A stretch of 64,000 nt of DNA from contig CAVPGP010000002.1 of NCBI GenBank assembly GCA_963704025.1, positions 372,001-436,000 of the forward strand, in the 5' to 3' direction. The stretch is from CAVPGP01 sp963704025. Lineage in GTDB: Bacteria; Actinomycetota; Thermoleophilia; Gaiellales; Gaiellaceae. How positions within the stretch are numbered: position 1 is the stretch's first letter; the number at the start of each line of letters is the position of its first letter. Under the pieces are notes generated by a model. The model did no database searches and had not been told where the DNA came from. It saw only the letters and a list, made by a program, of their open reading frames with translations. The translations under genes and the position numbers were made by a program. Below, piece after piece: positions 48,291-56,039 of the stretch.

Positions 48291-48782
48291 CTACTGGCGG
48301 ACGCCGTCGCCCGAGATGACCGTCCCCGGGTCCTTCTGGATCGCCTTGAAGGCGCGACCTCCATCCGCGAGCACGAAGAACACATCGACCGCGCCGCCCG
48401 GTGTGAACACGATGTGCACCGTCCCGGTGCAGTCGCGGTCGACCGTGTATGTAGCGGTCAGCGTGCGGGCCGTTGTCACACCGTTGGTCGAGGCCCAGTC
48501 GTGGCCTGTGACGTGGCCCTTGCCGTCGGAAACGGCTAGGCCGGCGGCCGCGATATCCGCAACCTCGGTCCCGGACGGTGACTGCACCGAGCCCGTCACG
48601 TTGTATGCGTAGGGTCCCTTCAGGCTGGCCAGGGCGCACGCGTGCTCGTCCCCGTCACGCCCCTCCGTACCGGCGCCCCTCGCTCCCGTGATGAGAGTGC
48701 CGCCGCTCCCCAGCGCGACTAAGAGGACGAAAGCCGCCGTCCCGAGTGCCAACTTCACCGTCAGCGAACGCCGACTCTTCAT
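48291..48782 (-). CDS. Exported beta-rich protein of unknown function
   Basis: A 163-residue protein with a signal peptide or anchor (LTVKLALGTAAFVLLVALGS) and a mature domain with regular beta-strand patterning: CALASLKGPYAYNVTGSVQS, VADIAAAGLAVSDGKGHVTG, TYTVDRDCTGTVHIVFTPGG and VFFVLADGGRAFKAIQ. Two Cys could form a disulfide. Similar domains occur as secreted hypotheticals in actinobacteria and acidobacteria. GGGGGAAGG ribosome-binding site before ATG at 48782. Divergent from the cupredoxin gene. Confidence 0.75.
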   Translation of the reverse strand: MKSRRSLTVKLALGTAAFVLLVALGSGGTLITGARGAGTEGRDGDEHACALASLKGPYAYNVTGSVQSPSGTEVADIAAAGLAVSDGKGHVTGHDWASTNGVTTARTLTATYTVDRDCTGTVHIVFTPGGAVDVFFVLADGGRAFKAIQKDPGTVISGDGVRQ

Positions 48783-49096
48783 CCTTCCCCCTTTCACAAC
48801 CGCGCGCAGCACGCGCCGAAAGGCGTGCAGCGCCAGATCGGCGTCGTAACGGAGCCGGCGACGGCGCCCACGAGGAGTGGAGCACCTCCTTGGCCGGTTG
48901 TGCGTCCGCGGGACGCTACGACGCGCGCGAGGGAGCGTCCGTCGCCACAAGCGCGAATCTACGCCTTAGCGGTGGCCGTTTCAACGGCCACCGCTTGGCT
49001 CAAAACACGAAGACCTTGGCGTCTTCTGCGAGAGCAAATCCAGGAAAGGCGCCCACTCGTATGAACCGGTGCCCATGCACCATCGAGGAGGTCGTC
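48783..49096. other. Divergent promoter region with strong palindrome
   Basis: 314 bp between two divergent exported-protein genes. Besides the 28-bp palindrome at 48968-48995, nothing coding is seen. Promoters for both genes must lie here. Confidence 0.45.
48968..48995. promoter_or_regulatory. Perfect 28-bp palindrome
   Basis: AGCGGTGGCCGTT-tc-AACGGCCACCGCT: 13-bp arms, 2-nt centre, about 100 bp upstream of the cupredoxin start. It may be a terminator for an unseen transcript or a protein-binding site. Confidence 0.55.
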
Positions 49097-49471
49097 TTGA
49101 TCCGTCGCCCACTAGCATTCGCACTTCTTTCCTTCGCCGCCCTGGTCGCAACCGGCAGCGCCTCGTCTGCGTCGCAGGCGACGCCGACGCTCAAGGGAAC
49201 CGTCGGTCCCGGCTACACGATCTCGCTGAAGATGAACGGCAAGCCGGTCAAGAGCCTGAAGGCGGGCAGCTACAGCTTCGTCGTCACCGACAAGGCGTCG
49301 ATCCACAACTTCGTGCTCGAGAAGAAGAAGGGCGGCACCTTCGAGAAAGAGCTGACGACCGTCCCCTTCACCGGCACCAAGACAGTGAAGATCAAGCTGA
49401 CGTCCGGCACGTGGCAGTTCTACTGCCGGCCGCACGAATCGGTGATGGAAGGGACCTTCACGGTCAAGTAG
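49097..49471 (+). CDS. Cupredoxin (plastocyanin-like) exported protein
   Basis: A 124-residue blue-copper-type protein with a signal peptide (FALLSFAALVATGSASSASQ). The type 1 copper ligands are readable: first His in KASIHNFVLEK, then Cys, His and Met in WQFYCRPHESVMEGTF. It should carry electrons outside the membrane. TTG start at 49097 with GAGGAGG at 49085-49091; an upstream ATG at 49061 has no such site. A cupredoxin beside the CopC/CopD operon fits copper handling, but it is convergent to that operon and has its own terminator. Confidence 0.85.
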   Translation: MIRRPLAFALLSFAALVATGSASSASQATPTLKGTVGPGYTISLKMNGKPVKSLKAGSYSFVVTDKASIHNFVLEKKKGGTFEKELTTVPFTGTKTVKIKLTSGTWQFYCRPHESVMEGTFTVK

Positions 49472-49505
49472 AGACGTAGCGCCACAGCGTGAGAAAGACG
49501 AAGAT

Positions 49506-49523
49506 GGCCCGCCGGAGCGGGCC
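49506..49523. terminator. Hairpin between the cupredoxin gene and the copper operon
   Basis: GGCCCGC-cgga-GCGGGCC, extended by ACGAA/TTCGT with a bulge, 34 bp after the cupredoxin stop. It can serve both convergent transcripts; a further AGGGC/GCCCT hairpin lies at 49542-49556. Confidence 0.65.
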
Positions 49524-49554
49524 TTCGTCGTGAGCGCGCGCAGGGCACAACGCC

Positions 49555-50193
49555 CTAGGCGTGTCGGCGCCGGCCGATCGCGTAGCCCACGGCCGCCAGC
49601 AGCAGGAGTGCGGTGCAGGCAAGCGCGAGCCTCAGCCGGTCTGCGCCGGCCGAGTCGCCGCTCGTCCTCGCTGCCGGAGGAGGGACGGCGACCGGACGGC
49701 CGTCCGCGGCGGCGAGGTTGGCGACGGCCTCGACCGCTGCATCGGCCAGGGCGTCACCCGCGGTCCCGATCTGCACCGGCCGCAACGCCCGGTAGGCCGC
49801 GTCGGGCCTGTGGCGGACGTGGTAGAAGCCGAGCCCGTCCGGCATGACGACGAGCAGAGAGCCCTTGTACGCGAGCGTCAGCTCGACGCCGAGGAAGCTC
49901 GCATACCGCCGGGGCTTGCCCCAGAGAGCCGTGACCGCGCCCAGGTCGCCCGGCGATGCGATCAGCGCGACGCGGATCGGGTAGCCGGCCTTCGTCGCCG
50001 CCGCCACGACGCCGTTCAGCCGCTGCCGAGCGGCGGCCGACGGCGGCTCGTCCCACGAGTAGAAGACGTTCGTGCTGTAGAGGATGTCGCTGGCCGGATC
50101 GCCGTCCGCGCGGGCCTGCGGAGCGACGCACGCAGCCGCGAGGCTCCCCAGTAGCGCGAGCGGCGCCAGGAAGCAGAGTGCTCGCTTAGCCAA
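49555..50193 (-). CDS. Exported membrane-anchored protein of the copper operon (TPM-like)
   Basis: A 212-residue protein. A signal sequence with a Cys (LAPLALLGSLAAACVAPQ) leads into an extracytoplasmic alpha/beta domain (ILYSTNVFYSWDEPPSAAA, IRVALIASPGDLGAVTALWG, GSLLVVMPDGLGFYHV), then a C-terminal transmembrane helix (LALACTALLLLAAVGYAIG) and RRRHA. The domain outline resembles TPM-type domains but lacks their clear signature, so that is tentative. TTG start at 50193 overlaps the micropeptide stop region and is the last gene of the operon. Confidence 0.7.
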   Translation of the reverse strand: MAKRALCFLAPLALLGSLAAACVAPQARADGDPASDILYSTNVFYSWDEPPSAAARQRLNGVVAAATKAGYPIRVALIASPGDLGAVTALWGKPRRYASFLGVELTLAYKGSLLVVMPDGLGFYHVRHRPDAAYRALRPVQIGTAGDALADAAVEAVANLAAADGRPVAVPPPAARTSGDSAGADRLRLALACTALLLLAAVGYAIGRRRHA

Positions 50194-50290
50194 GCGTGCT
50201 CGCTCCCAGCAGAGCGACCACGACGACGGCACCGGCGCCCGCGGCGAGCGCAACGAGAGCGAGGGTCAGGCGGAGGAGCGGCGACGTCAT
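50186..50290 (-). CDS. 34-residue membrane micropeptide in the copper operon
   Basis: From ATG 50290 to TAA 50186: TSPLLRLTLALVALAAGAG then AVVVVALLGASTLG, a single hydrophobic helix. The ATG overlaps the CopC-CopD stop by 4 bp (ATGA), and the stop region overlaps the next gene's TTG, so it is positioned exactly like a real operon member. Function unknown; a helper peptide for a membrane complex is possible. Confidence 0.65.
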   Translation of the reverse strand: MTSPLLRLTLALVALAAGAGAVVVVALLGASTLG

Positions 50291-52020
50291 CCGTTCGCCT
50301 TGTCGACGAGGAGGACGCTGAGCGGCGGGCCGCCGGGCGGCCGGATGTCGAACCCGAGCCCCCAGTGGCCGACCATGACGAGGGCCGGTGCCGAGCGCTG
50401 GTAGAGGCCGGGGCCCGTCTCGGGCAGGTGGTACGCGAGCCGGCCCATCTCCATGTCGAGCATGGTGAAGGTCGTGGTCACGTCCGCGTCCCGGACGGGC
50501 TTGCCGTTCTTCGTGATGCGGACGGCGAAGCCGTTGGGGACGGCGGCCCGGTTCGGGCTGACGTGGAACTCGAGCCGGTAGCCGTTCCTCACCACCACCT
50601 CGGTGACGGGTCCCGGGCCGACGTGCGCGGTGGCCTGGCCGACGGTGGCCAGCGCCTTCGCCGGCGGCGCGAGGCTCGAGAGCACGGCGGCGGCGAAGAT
50701 CGCACCCGCCACGAGCAGCACCTCGCCGCTGACGAGCGCACGGAGGAGCCGCGACGCGCCGAGTGCGAGCGCCGGCTGTTCAGCGGCGGCCCGGAGCCGT
50801 GGCGTGTTGCGCGCCAGATTCCCCGCGGCGAGGAGCATCGCGGCTCCGAGAAGCGCGATCTTGACCAGGAGCGCCTTGCCGTAGGACGTCTGCCAGAGCG
50901 ACGAGAGCGTCGGCAGATGCAGGACGGCGGCCCAGGTGCCGGAGGCGATCAGCAGCATCACGGCCGTGAACGCGACACGCGAGAAGCGGGGCACGACGAC
51001 CGCCAGCCCGGCGAGGCGCCGCCCGGCGCCGAGGCTCGCCCAGACGACGAGCAGGCCGACGAGTCCGCCGATCCAGACCGACCCTGCGACCAGATGCAGC
51101 CAGTCGAGCGCAAGCGAGAGGCCGCGTGGCGAGGTCTGCGCCGCGTGCCCGGCCAGGCCCGGCACGAGCAGGGCGGCCGCAGCGGCGACGAGGGCTCCGA
51201 GGAGCGCGAGCAGCTCGGCGACCGAGCGCTCGCGCCGTTCAGGCCGGTCGATGCGGATCGCGACGAGCGCGGCGACGGCGAAGAGCGCCAGCACGAGCTC
51301 GAGGTCGAGGTAGCCGCGCCCGAACGCGGAGGCGCGCGCGAGCGGCACGAGGTCGCCGAGGTCGAAGGCCGACCGGAGCGCGAACTGCGCGGTCGCGAGC
51401 TGCACGTAGACGGGCGTGGCGACCAGCGCGACGGCGATCGCGATCCCGAAGGCGACCGTGACCGCCTTCAGCGACGTGCCCGGCACGCGGCGGAGGAGCG
51501 GCCGCGCGATCAGCATGCGGAGCGTGAACAGTCCGACCGCGGCCATGAGGGAGAGGAAGACGGTCCAGCGCGCGACGAGCAGCCTCGGCGTGGCCGCCGT
51601 CTCGCTGATCGAGGGGATGGCGAACTGCGGCGCGGGTCCCGGGTTCGGACCCACGGCGAAGGTGAAGGCGCCGCGCACGGGATGTCCGTCGACCGAGACG
51701 ACGCGCCAGAAGACGAGGTACCAGCCCTGCGCGAGGCGTCGGAGCGGGACGTCGAGCTCGTCCGGGTTCGCCGGCGAGCGGCGCGGGCGGCCGGCCGTCT
51801 GCTGACGGCCGGCCGCATCGGTGACGGAGACGATCGCGAACCGCGGCTCGACCGCCTCGCTGTAGGTGAGCCTGACCTGCGCGGGCGGGACGTTGACGAT
51901 GCCGCTCGCGGAGGGCGACGTGTGGAGCAGCGCCGCGTGCGCCCAGGCAGAGGCGGGGAGCGCGAGCGTTCCGGCGATCGCCGCCGCGAGGACGATCGTC
52001 GTCCGCCCGCGCAGCTTCAC
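50287..52020 (-). CDS. CopC-CopD fusion protein with C-terminal YtkA/FixH-like domain
   Basis: A 577-residue protein for copper trafficking. Signal peptide, then a CopC domain beginning at the copper-binding amino-terminal His (WAHAALLHTSPSASG) and ending with VDGHPVRGAFTFAVG. A CopD membrane domain with eight helices follows (residues about 150-440, including WLHLVAGSVWIGGLVGLLVV). The last 110 residues form a beta domain (VRNGYRLEFHVSPNRAAVPN, FTMLDMEMGRLAYHLPETGP, a Met/His-rich patch) like YtkA/FixH. GTG start overlaps the YcnI-like stop. CopC-CopD fusions are known in Gram-positive bacteria; direction of copper movement is inferred. Confidence 0.9.
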   Translation of the reverse strand: MKLRGRTTIVLAAAIAGTLALPASAWAHAALLHTSPSASGIVNVPPAQVRLTYSEAVEPRFAIVSVTDAAGRQQTAGRPRRSPANPDELDVPLRRLAQGWYLVFWRVVSVDGHPVRGAFTFAVGPNPGPAPQFAIPSISETAATPRLLVARWTVFLSLMAAVGLFTLRMLIARPLLRRVPGTSLKAVTVAFGIAIAVALVATPVYVQLATAQFALRSAFDLGDLVPLARASAFGRGYLDLELVLALFAVAALVAIRIDRPERRERSVAELLALLGALVAAAAALLVPGLAGHAAQTSPRGLSLALDWLHLVAGSVWIGGLVGLLVVWASLGAGRRLAGLAVVVPRFSRVAFTAVMLLIASGTWAAVLHLPTLSSLWQTSYGKALLVKIALLGAAMLLAAGNLARNTPRLRAAAEQPALALGASRLLRALVSGEVLLVAGAIFAAAVLSSLAPPAKALATVGQATAHVGPGPVTEVVVRNGYRLEFHVSPNRAAVPNGFAVRITKNGKPVRDADVTTTFTMLDMEMGRLAYHLPETGPGLYQRSAPALVMVGHWGLGFDIRPPGGPPLSVLLVDKANG

Positions 52021-52605
52021 GCGAGGGACCTCCGCCCGGCGAAGAGCGCCACCAGGCCGACCACGAGCCCCAGTGCGCCGACGACGAGCGCGACGATCGC
52101 GAGGGTCGAGCTGCCCCCGCCGCCGAGCGAGCTCTTCGCCTCGATCGTCGGTGCCGGCGTGTCGGACGACTCCGGCCCGGTCCAGTCGACGACGGTCCCG
52201 TCCGAGTAGGTCTGCCGGACCTGGAAGGTGTACGTCTTGCTCGAGTCGGGGGTGGCGAGGAACTGGAAGAACGCGTCCTCGCCGGTCGGCACCTTGCCGC
52301 CCGACCAGACGACCTTCTGGATCACCGCGTCCTCGCCGGAGCCGGTCGCCTGGACGTCTCGCTTCCAGCCGGGCGAGGGCGCGAAGGAATCGATCGAGAA
52401 GCCGGACGGGCGGGGTGAACTCGATCTTCGTCGTCGTCGCGTCCTCCTTCTCGGTCGGCACCGCCAGCGTGAAGACCGCCGCCGCCTTGGCCTCGGCGAC
52501 CGGCGGGCTGACCTCCGCGTGCGCCCACGCGCCGCCGGCGACGGCGAGCGCGGCCGCAGAGGCGGCGGCGAGCACGAGCAGGCGCGATTTCCTCGAGACA
52601 GTCAT
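52017..52605 (-). pseudogene. YcnI-like (DUF1775) exported protein, frameshifted
   Basis: YcnI-family copper-binding protein. ATG at 52605, with AAGGAG upstream, starts a signal peptide (LLVLAAASAAALAVAGGAWA) whose mature end begins at HAEVSPPVAEAKAAAVF, the N-terminal His copper ligand. The frame breaks near 52402-52410; removing one base from GTCCGG gives GFSIDSFAPSPGWKRDVQAT, then SGGKVPTGEDAFFQFLAT and VVDWTGPESSDTPAPTIEAK, and a C-terminal helix STLAIVALVVGALGLVVGLV. All family features are present in order, so a sequence error is plausible. It overlaps both neighbouring genes by 4 bp. Confidence 0.82.
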
Positions 52606-53309
52606 GTGTGCGTTCTCCTTGTCGGTTGAAGTGCGCAGGCGAGCGGCGCTGCCTGCAGGACGAGGAGAGGGCGTGGAGGGGCGCGGGCTCCGGGCCGGGC
52701 TCCGCTCCATGCGGGCAACGCGTGGCCCCGGCCGGTCGAGAGCGGCGCGAGTGCGGAGGGCCAGACGGCCGGGACCTGCGCCGCGACGCGTCTGACCACG
52801 CGACGGAGCCAACCGAGCACATGGCCTGCCGCCGCGACGACCGCGGAGGCGACGAGCGAGAGCGCCGCGAGAAACGGCACCGCGTCGCGGTGCACCGGGC
52901 CGAGCAGGCAGCGCAACCCGTGCCAGCCCAGTCCCGCGCGCCAGTGGATGTACGACTCGAGCAGGACGAAGCCGGTCGAGCTCGCGAGCCAGAGAACGAC
53001 CGCGCGCCCGGCAACGTGCCAGGGCCGGATCCGGGACGACGCCGAGATCGCGAGCGGCTCGAGCCGGCTCCTCTCGGCAACGGCGAGGGCCGCGGTCGCG
53101 ACGATCACGGCCGACGCGGCGAACGCGAGCACGAGGAGGGCGAGCCCGAGAGCGAGGACCGACGGCCCGCCCGTCTCGCCCGCGAGTCGCGCGCCGAGCG
53201 GCGTCCGGGGCTCGAGCGAGTAGGCGAGCGCGCGTGCCGCCAGGACGACACACGCCGTCACGACGAGCCGGCCGCAGAGGCGAAGGCCGGTACGGGGCAG
53301 CGCGCTCAC
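52602..53309 (-). CDS. Membrane protein of the copper operon, unknown function
   Basis: A 235-residue protein with about four hydrophobic segments: LCGRLVVTACVVLAARALAY, VLALGLALLVLAFAASAVIV, HVAGRAVVLWLASSTGFVLL and LAALSLVASAVVAAAGHVLG. In the third segment, VLLESYIHWRAGLGWHG contains several His/Glu that could face the membrane exterior. The C-terminal 60 residues are basic and Pro-rich, without a domain. GTG start overlaps the upstream lipoprotein stop (GTGA). No known family. Confidence 0.7.
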   Translation of the reverse strand: MSALPRTGLRLCGRLVVTACVVLAARALAYSLEPRTPLGARLAGETGGPSVLALGLALLVLAFAASAVIVATAALAVAERSRLEPLAISASSRIRPWHVAGRAVVLWLASSTGFVLLESYIHWRAGLGWHGLRCLLGPVHRDAVPFLAALSLVASAVVAAAGHVLGWLRRVVRRVAAQVPAVWPSALAPLSTGRGHALPAWSGARPGARAPPRPLLVLQAAPLACALQPTRRTHT

Positions 53310-54241
53310 GCCACCCTGAGCGTGAAGGGAGCGGTCAGCACGCGGCCGTCGACACGGGTCTGGAGGAAGAGGCGCCAGGCTCCGCCCACGGGCATGAGCA
53401 CGCCCACGGTGAGCTTGCCCGGCGCGGCCGACCGGCCCGTGATGCCGGCCGAGCCGAGGATCGACCCGCACGCCCCGAACGCCCCGGCGCCGCACACGTG
53501 CGTGTGGAAGTAGTCGAGGGTGCCGGCGCGGAAGAAGATCGCGTGCGCGAGCGCGCCGAACCAGGGCGTGAAGCGCGCCGGCCTGCCGTCCGGCCGCGAG
53601 ACCGAGAGCTCGAGCAGCTCCGGCTCGATCGCCTTCAGGTGAGGCCGTCCGTGCAAGACGAAGCGATAGCCGTCGACGGTCGTCGTCGGGCTGAAAGCCG
53701 GCAGCGGGTCGTTCGGGGGCGCTCCCGCGACGGTGACCCAGCGGAAGAGCTGGAAGTTCCGCTGTGCGCCGGTGCCCGGATAGGCGTCGACCACGAGGCG
53801 GTAACGGCCCGGCGTCGGGAACACCACCGTCTCGTCGATGCGCCCGTCCGCAGCGATGGGCGGATGCTTGTGGATGAGCGCGCCGCTCAGGTCGTCGCGG
53901 ACGAGGATCACGTGGACTCCGGTGTGGGGTCCGCTCCCCCGCCGGTACCGGGTGAGCGCACCGCCCGACGGCTGCTGGATGGTGAACGAGAGCCGCGTCG
54001 GCTTGCCCGCGGCGATCGCTCCGTCCGGCTGGAAGCCCGCCAGCGAGTACGTCTTCGCCGCGCCGATGGTGGGCGTGACCGGGCCGGACGACGATCCGCA
54101 GCCGGCGCTTGCGATCGCCGTGACCCCCAGCACGGCGGCGACGCAGAGGAGTCCGGCTCGGTTCAGCGTCACCCGGAGTCCTCTCTCGAAGCGGTAGCCG
54201 GCGTAGCGACGACCGTGGCCGGGAGCGCGACCCGACCTCAT
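53306..54241 (-). CDS. Lipoprotein with beta-sandwich metal-handling-like domains
   Basis: A 311-residue exported lipoprotein (signal LLCVAAVLGVTAIASAGCGS, lipobox Cys). The first domain has beta patterning with RRGSGPHTGVHVILVRDDLS and FPTPGRYRLVVDAYPG; the second has FVLHGRPHLKAIEPELLEL, ALAHAIFFRAGTLDYFHTHV and AWRLFLQTRVDGRVLTAPFT. These repeats of HxxHV...RLFLQ type recur in actinobacterial proteins encoded beside CopC/YcnI. Copper binding is an inference from context and the His-rich HTHVCG loop. ATG at 54241 overlaps the upstream stop; a GTG at 54172 would give a shorter n-region. Confidence 0.75.
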   Translation of the reverse strand: MRSGRAPGHGRRYAGYRFERGLRVTLNRAGLLCVAAVLGVTAIASAGCGSSSGPVTPTIGAAKTYSLAGFQPDGAIAAGKPTRLSFTIQQPSGGALTRYRRGSGPHTGVHVILVRDDLSGALIHKHPPIAADGRIDETVVFPTPGRYRLVVDAYPGTGAQRNFQLFRWVTVAGAPPNDPLPAFSPTTTVDGYRFVLHGRPHLKAIEPELLELSVSRPDGRPARFTPWFGALAHAIFFRAGTLDYFHTHVCGAGAFGACGSILGSAGITGRSAAPGKLTVGVLMPVGGAWRLFLQTRVDGRVLTAPFTLRVA

Positions 54242-55314
54242 CGCAGCTTCCCCTTGGGAACCGCGAGCTTGGGGCGCTCCGTCCGCTGGGGCGGCGGGAA
54301 TCGCTCGAGTCCGTGTTCCTCGCCGAAGAGCTGCGTCAAGACGACGATGAGCGCGACCGCGCCCGCCCCGAGAGCCGTCGCGAGCGCCGGGCGCACGATG
54401 CCCGCCGGCAGCGCAGAGATCACATAACCGTGCCGGAAGACGGCGACGTGCTCGAGCGCGTCGGTAAATGCCAGTGCGGCAGAGAGCGCCACGACCGCGA
54501 ACCTGTACCGGCGTCTCCGCACGAAGACCGCGATTGCCAGCGAGGCGATCGCCGCCGGGAGGGCCAGACCGATCCACCTGTCCGCAGCGGGTTGCGCGGA
54601 CTCGAGCGTGAAGCTCGCGCCGACGACCAGCACCAGCGCCGCGCTCAGTCCAGCGGACACGTACAGGACGACACGCCGGCTGCGTCCGCGGGCACGCCGG
54701 GCGACCGCGGCGCCGAAGATCAGCGCCAGGCCCCAGAGAGCAAGCCAGGGCGCGAGCGCCGGCCGGCTCGCACGCCAGAGCTGACCGGCGATCTGCTTCC
54801 GCGTCCCGTCGACGACGACGGGGATCGACCACGTGCCGACAAGGCCGGTCCCCGTGTGCACTCCGGGGAGCGGCCCGAGCCGATGGTCGTGCCAGGCGAA
54901 GCGGTGGCCGCTCGTGACGAGCGCCCAGCTCGGACGAGCCGCGGCGCTCACCGCCGGCACCGCATCGCGGCGGGCAAGTCTGTTCGTCACGGCCGTCAGC
55001 GAGCGCTCGTTCACCTCGACGCCGCGCGAGGAGAAACGAAGGAACGGTTCGCCGCCGTACCCGATCACCGTCACCTCGCGGCGCGACCCGACGCGAAGCT
55101 CGAGCTTGCGATCGCCGTCGATCACCTTCGCGTCGACGCCGGGCGCGACGGCCCCGCCCGCCGAGGGGAGCGCCCGGTAGTCGAGCGCGATGACGGGTGA
55201 AGCTCCGTGCGCCTGCGCAGCTGCCGGCAGGGCAAGCGCGCAGAGGGTCGTTCCGATGACGAGGCAGCTGCGGAACCGTCGCGGGTCCGCATGCCGCCGC
55301 TGCGATGTGTCCAT
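54238..55314 (-). CDS. Exported multi-pass membrane protein of the copper operon
   Basis: A 358-residue protein. A signal peptide (VIGTTLCALALPAAAQAHGA) is followed by an extracytoplasmic domain of about 150 residues (VTVIGYGGEPFLRFSSRGVE, HRFAWHDHRLGPLPGVHTG, a His-rich loop) and five or six transmembrane helices (APWLALWGLALIFGAAVAR, VLYVSAGLSAALVLVVGASF and further). The His cluster near WHDHRLGPLPGVH could bind metal. It is a conserved actinobacterial CopC-neighbour protein with no proven role. ATG at 55314; stop overlaps the next gene. Confidence 0.75.
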   Translation of the reverse strand: MDTSQRRHADPRRFRSCLVIGTTLCALALPAAAQAHGASPVIALDYRALPSAGGAVAPGVDAKVIDGDRKLELRVGSRREVTVIGYGGEPFLRFSSRGVEVNERSLTAVTNRLARRDAVPAVSAAARPSWALVTSGHRFAWHDHRLGPLPGVHTGTGLVGTWSIPVVVDGTRKQIAGQLWRASRPALAPWLALWGLALIFGAAVARRARGRSRRVVLYVSAGLSAALVLVVGASFTLESAQPAADRWIGLALPAAIASLAIAVFVRRRRYRFAVVALSAALAFTDALEHVAVFRHGYVISALPAGIVRPALATALGAGAVALIVVLTQLFGEEHGLERFPPPQRTERPKLAVPKGKLR

Positions 55315-55365
55315 TGACCTCCTCGATGGCCGACGATGCGCATCCCGGAAGGGGTGCGCTTCCGG

Positions 55366-55947
55366 TCACCGAGGAAGGGGAGGTGCGCGGAGCGCGGCGT
55401 GCAGTGCGAGCGGTCGCGGGCGGGCGATGCGCGCGACCGTCGCGGCCCAGGCCGGGCGTTCCGCAGGTGTGGACTCGGCGGCCGGTCCCGACCCCTCGAC
55501 GAGCGCCGCCACCGTCCGTTGCACGCCGACGACGGTCGCCGCCGAAATCGTCAAGACGACTGCCAGCACGAGCCACGACGAGGGACCGAACGTCTCGAGC
55601 GGTCGCACGGCCCCGCCCTCGAGAACGTGTTCGAGTGTCTCCTGGAGGACGAGGAAGCCCGCCGCCAGGCTCGCGAGCCTGGCGATCTCGCGCGTGGCGC
55701 CGCCGGCACGCCGTTCCGGCAGCAGCGCGCTCACCCAGCGTGGACGGTCCGTCTCGGCGAGCGCCCCCGCGGCGAGCGCGAGCGGCAGGAAGACGAGCGC
55801 CGCGACCGACAACGCCCCGATCACGAGCGCGTACCAGCCGAGGTAGCCGTGCGCTCCGTCTCGGGGCCAGACCGACCGGTAGAGAACCGCGTGCGCAACG
55901 AGGGCGCACAGCGCGATCGCCACGAACCGGCGTAGGAGCCAGGTCAC
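55366..55947 (-). CDS. Membrane protein, first gene of the copper operon
   Basis: A 193-residue protein with about four hydrophobic segments (RFVAIALCALVAHAVLYRS, YLGWYALVIGALSVAALVFL, EIARLASLAAGFLVLQETLE and SSWLVLAVVLTISAATVVGV). His-Glu in LQETLEHVLEGG could be membrane-facing. C-terminal Arg/Ala tail. GTG start at 55947; the next gene begins 51 bp downstream. No family recognised. Promoter presumed in the 91-bp gap to the beta-propeller gene, which runs the same way. Confidence 0.65.
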   Translation of the reverse strand: MTWLLRRFVAIALCALVAHAVLYRSVWPRDGAHGYLGWYALVIGALSVAALVFLPLALAAGALAETDRPRWVSALLPERRAGGATREIARLASLAAGFLVLQETLEHVLEGGAVRPLETFGPSSWLVLAVVLTISAATVVGVQRTVAALVEGSGPAAESTPAERPAWAATVARIARPRPLALHAALRAPPLPR

Positions 55948-56039
55948 GCGCCTGAGGACACGAGGAGCGGCACCGCCGGTTGGAGCGCTAACCCTCAACC
56001 CTGGGATCGTACCGCCTGCGGGACGCCGAATCGCCGCGT

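Noticed and set aside
37541..49500. Integrase or attachment-site repeat marking an island at tRNA-Gln
   Set aside because: No integrase, transposase or second copy of the tRNA 3' end was found by eye, so an island is only suggested by gene content.
50287..53253. A 988-codon frame spanning CopC-CopD, part of YcnI and upstream sequence
   Set aside because: The true CopC-CopD start is the GTG at 52020 with a signal peptide; the upstream part is out-of-frame sequence opened by the YcnI frameshift.
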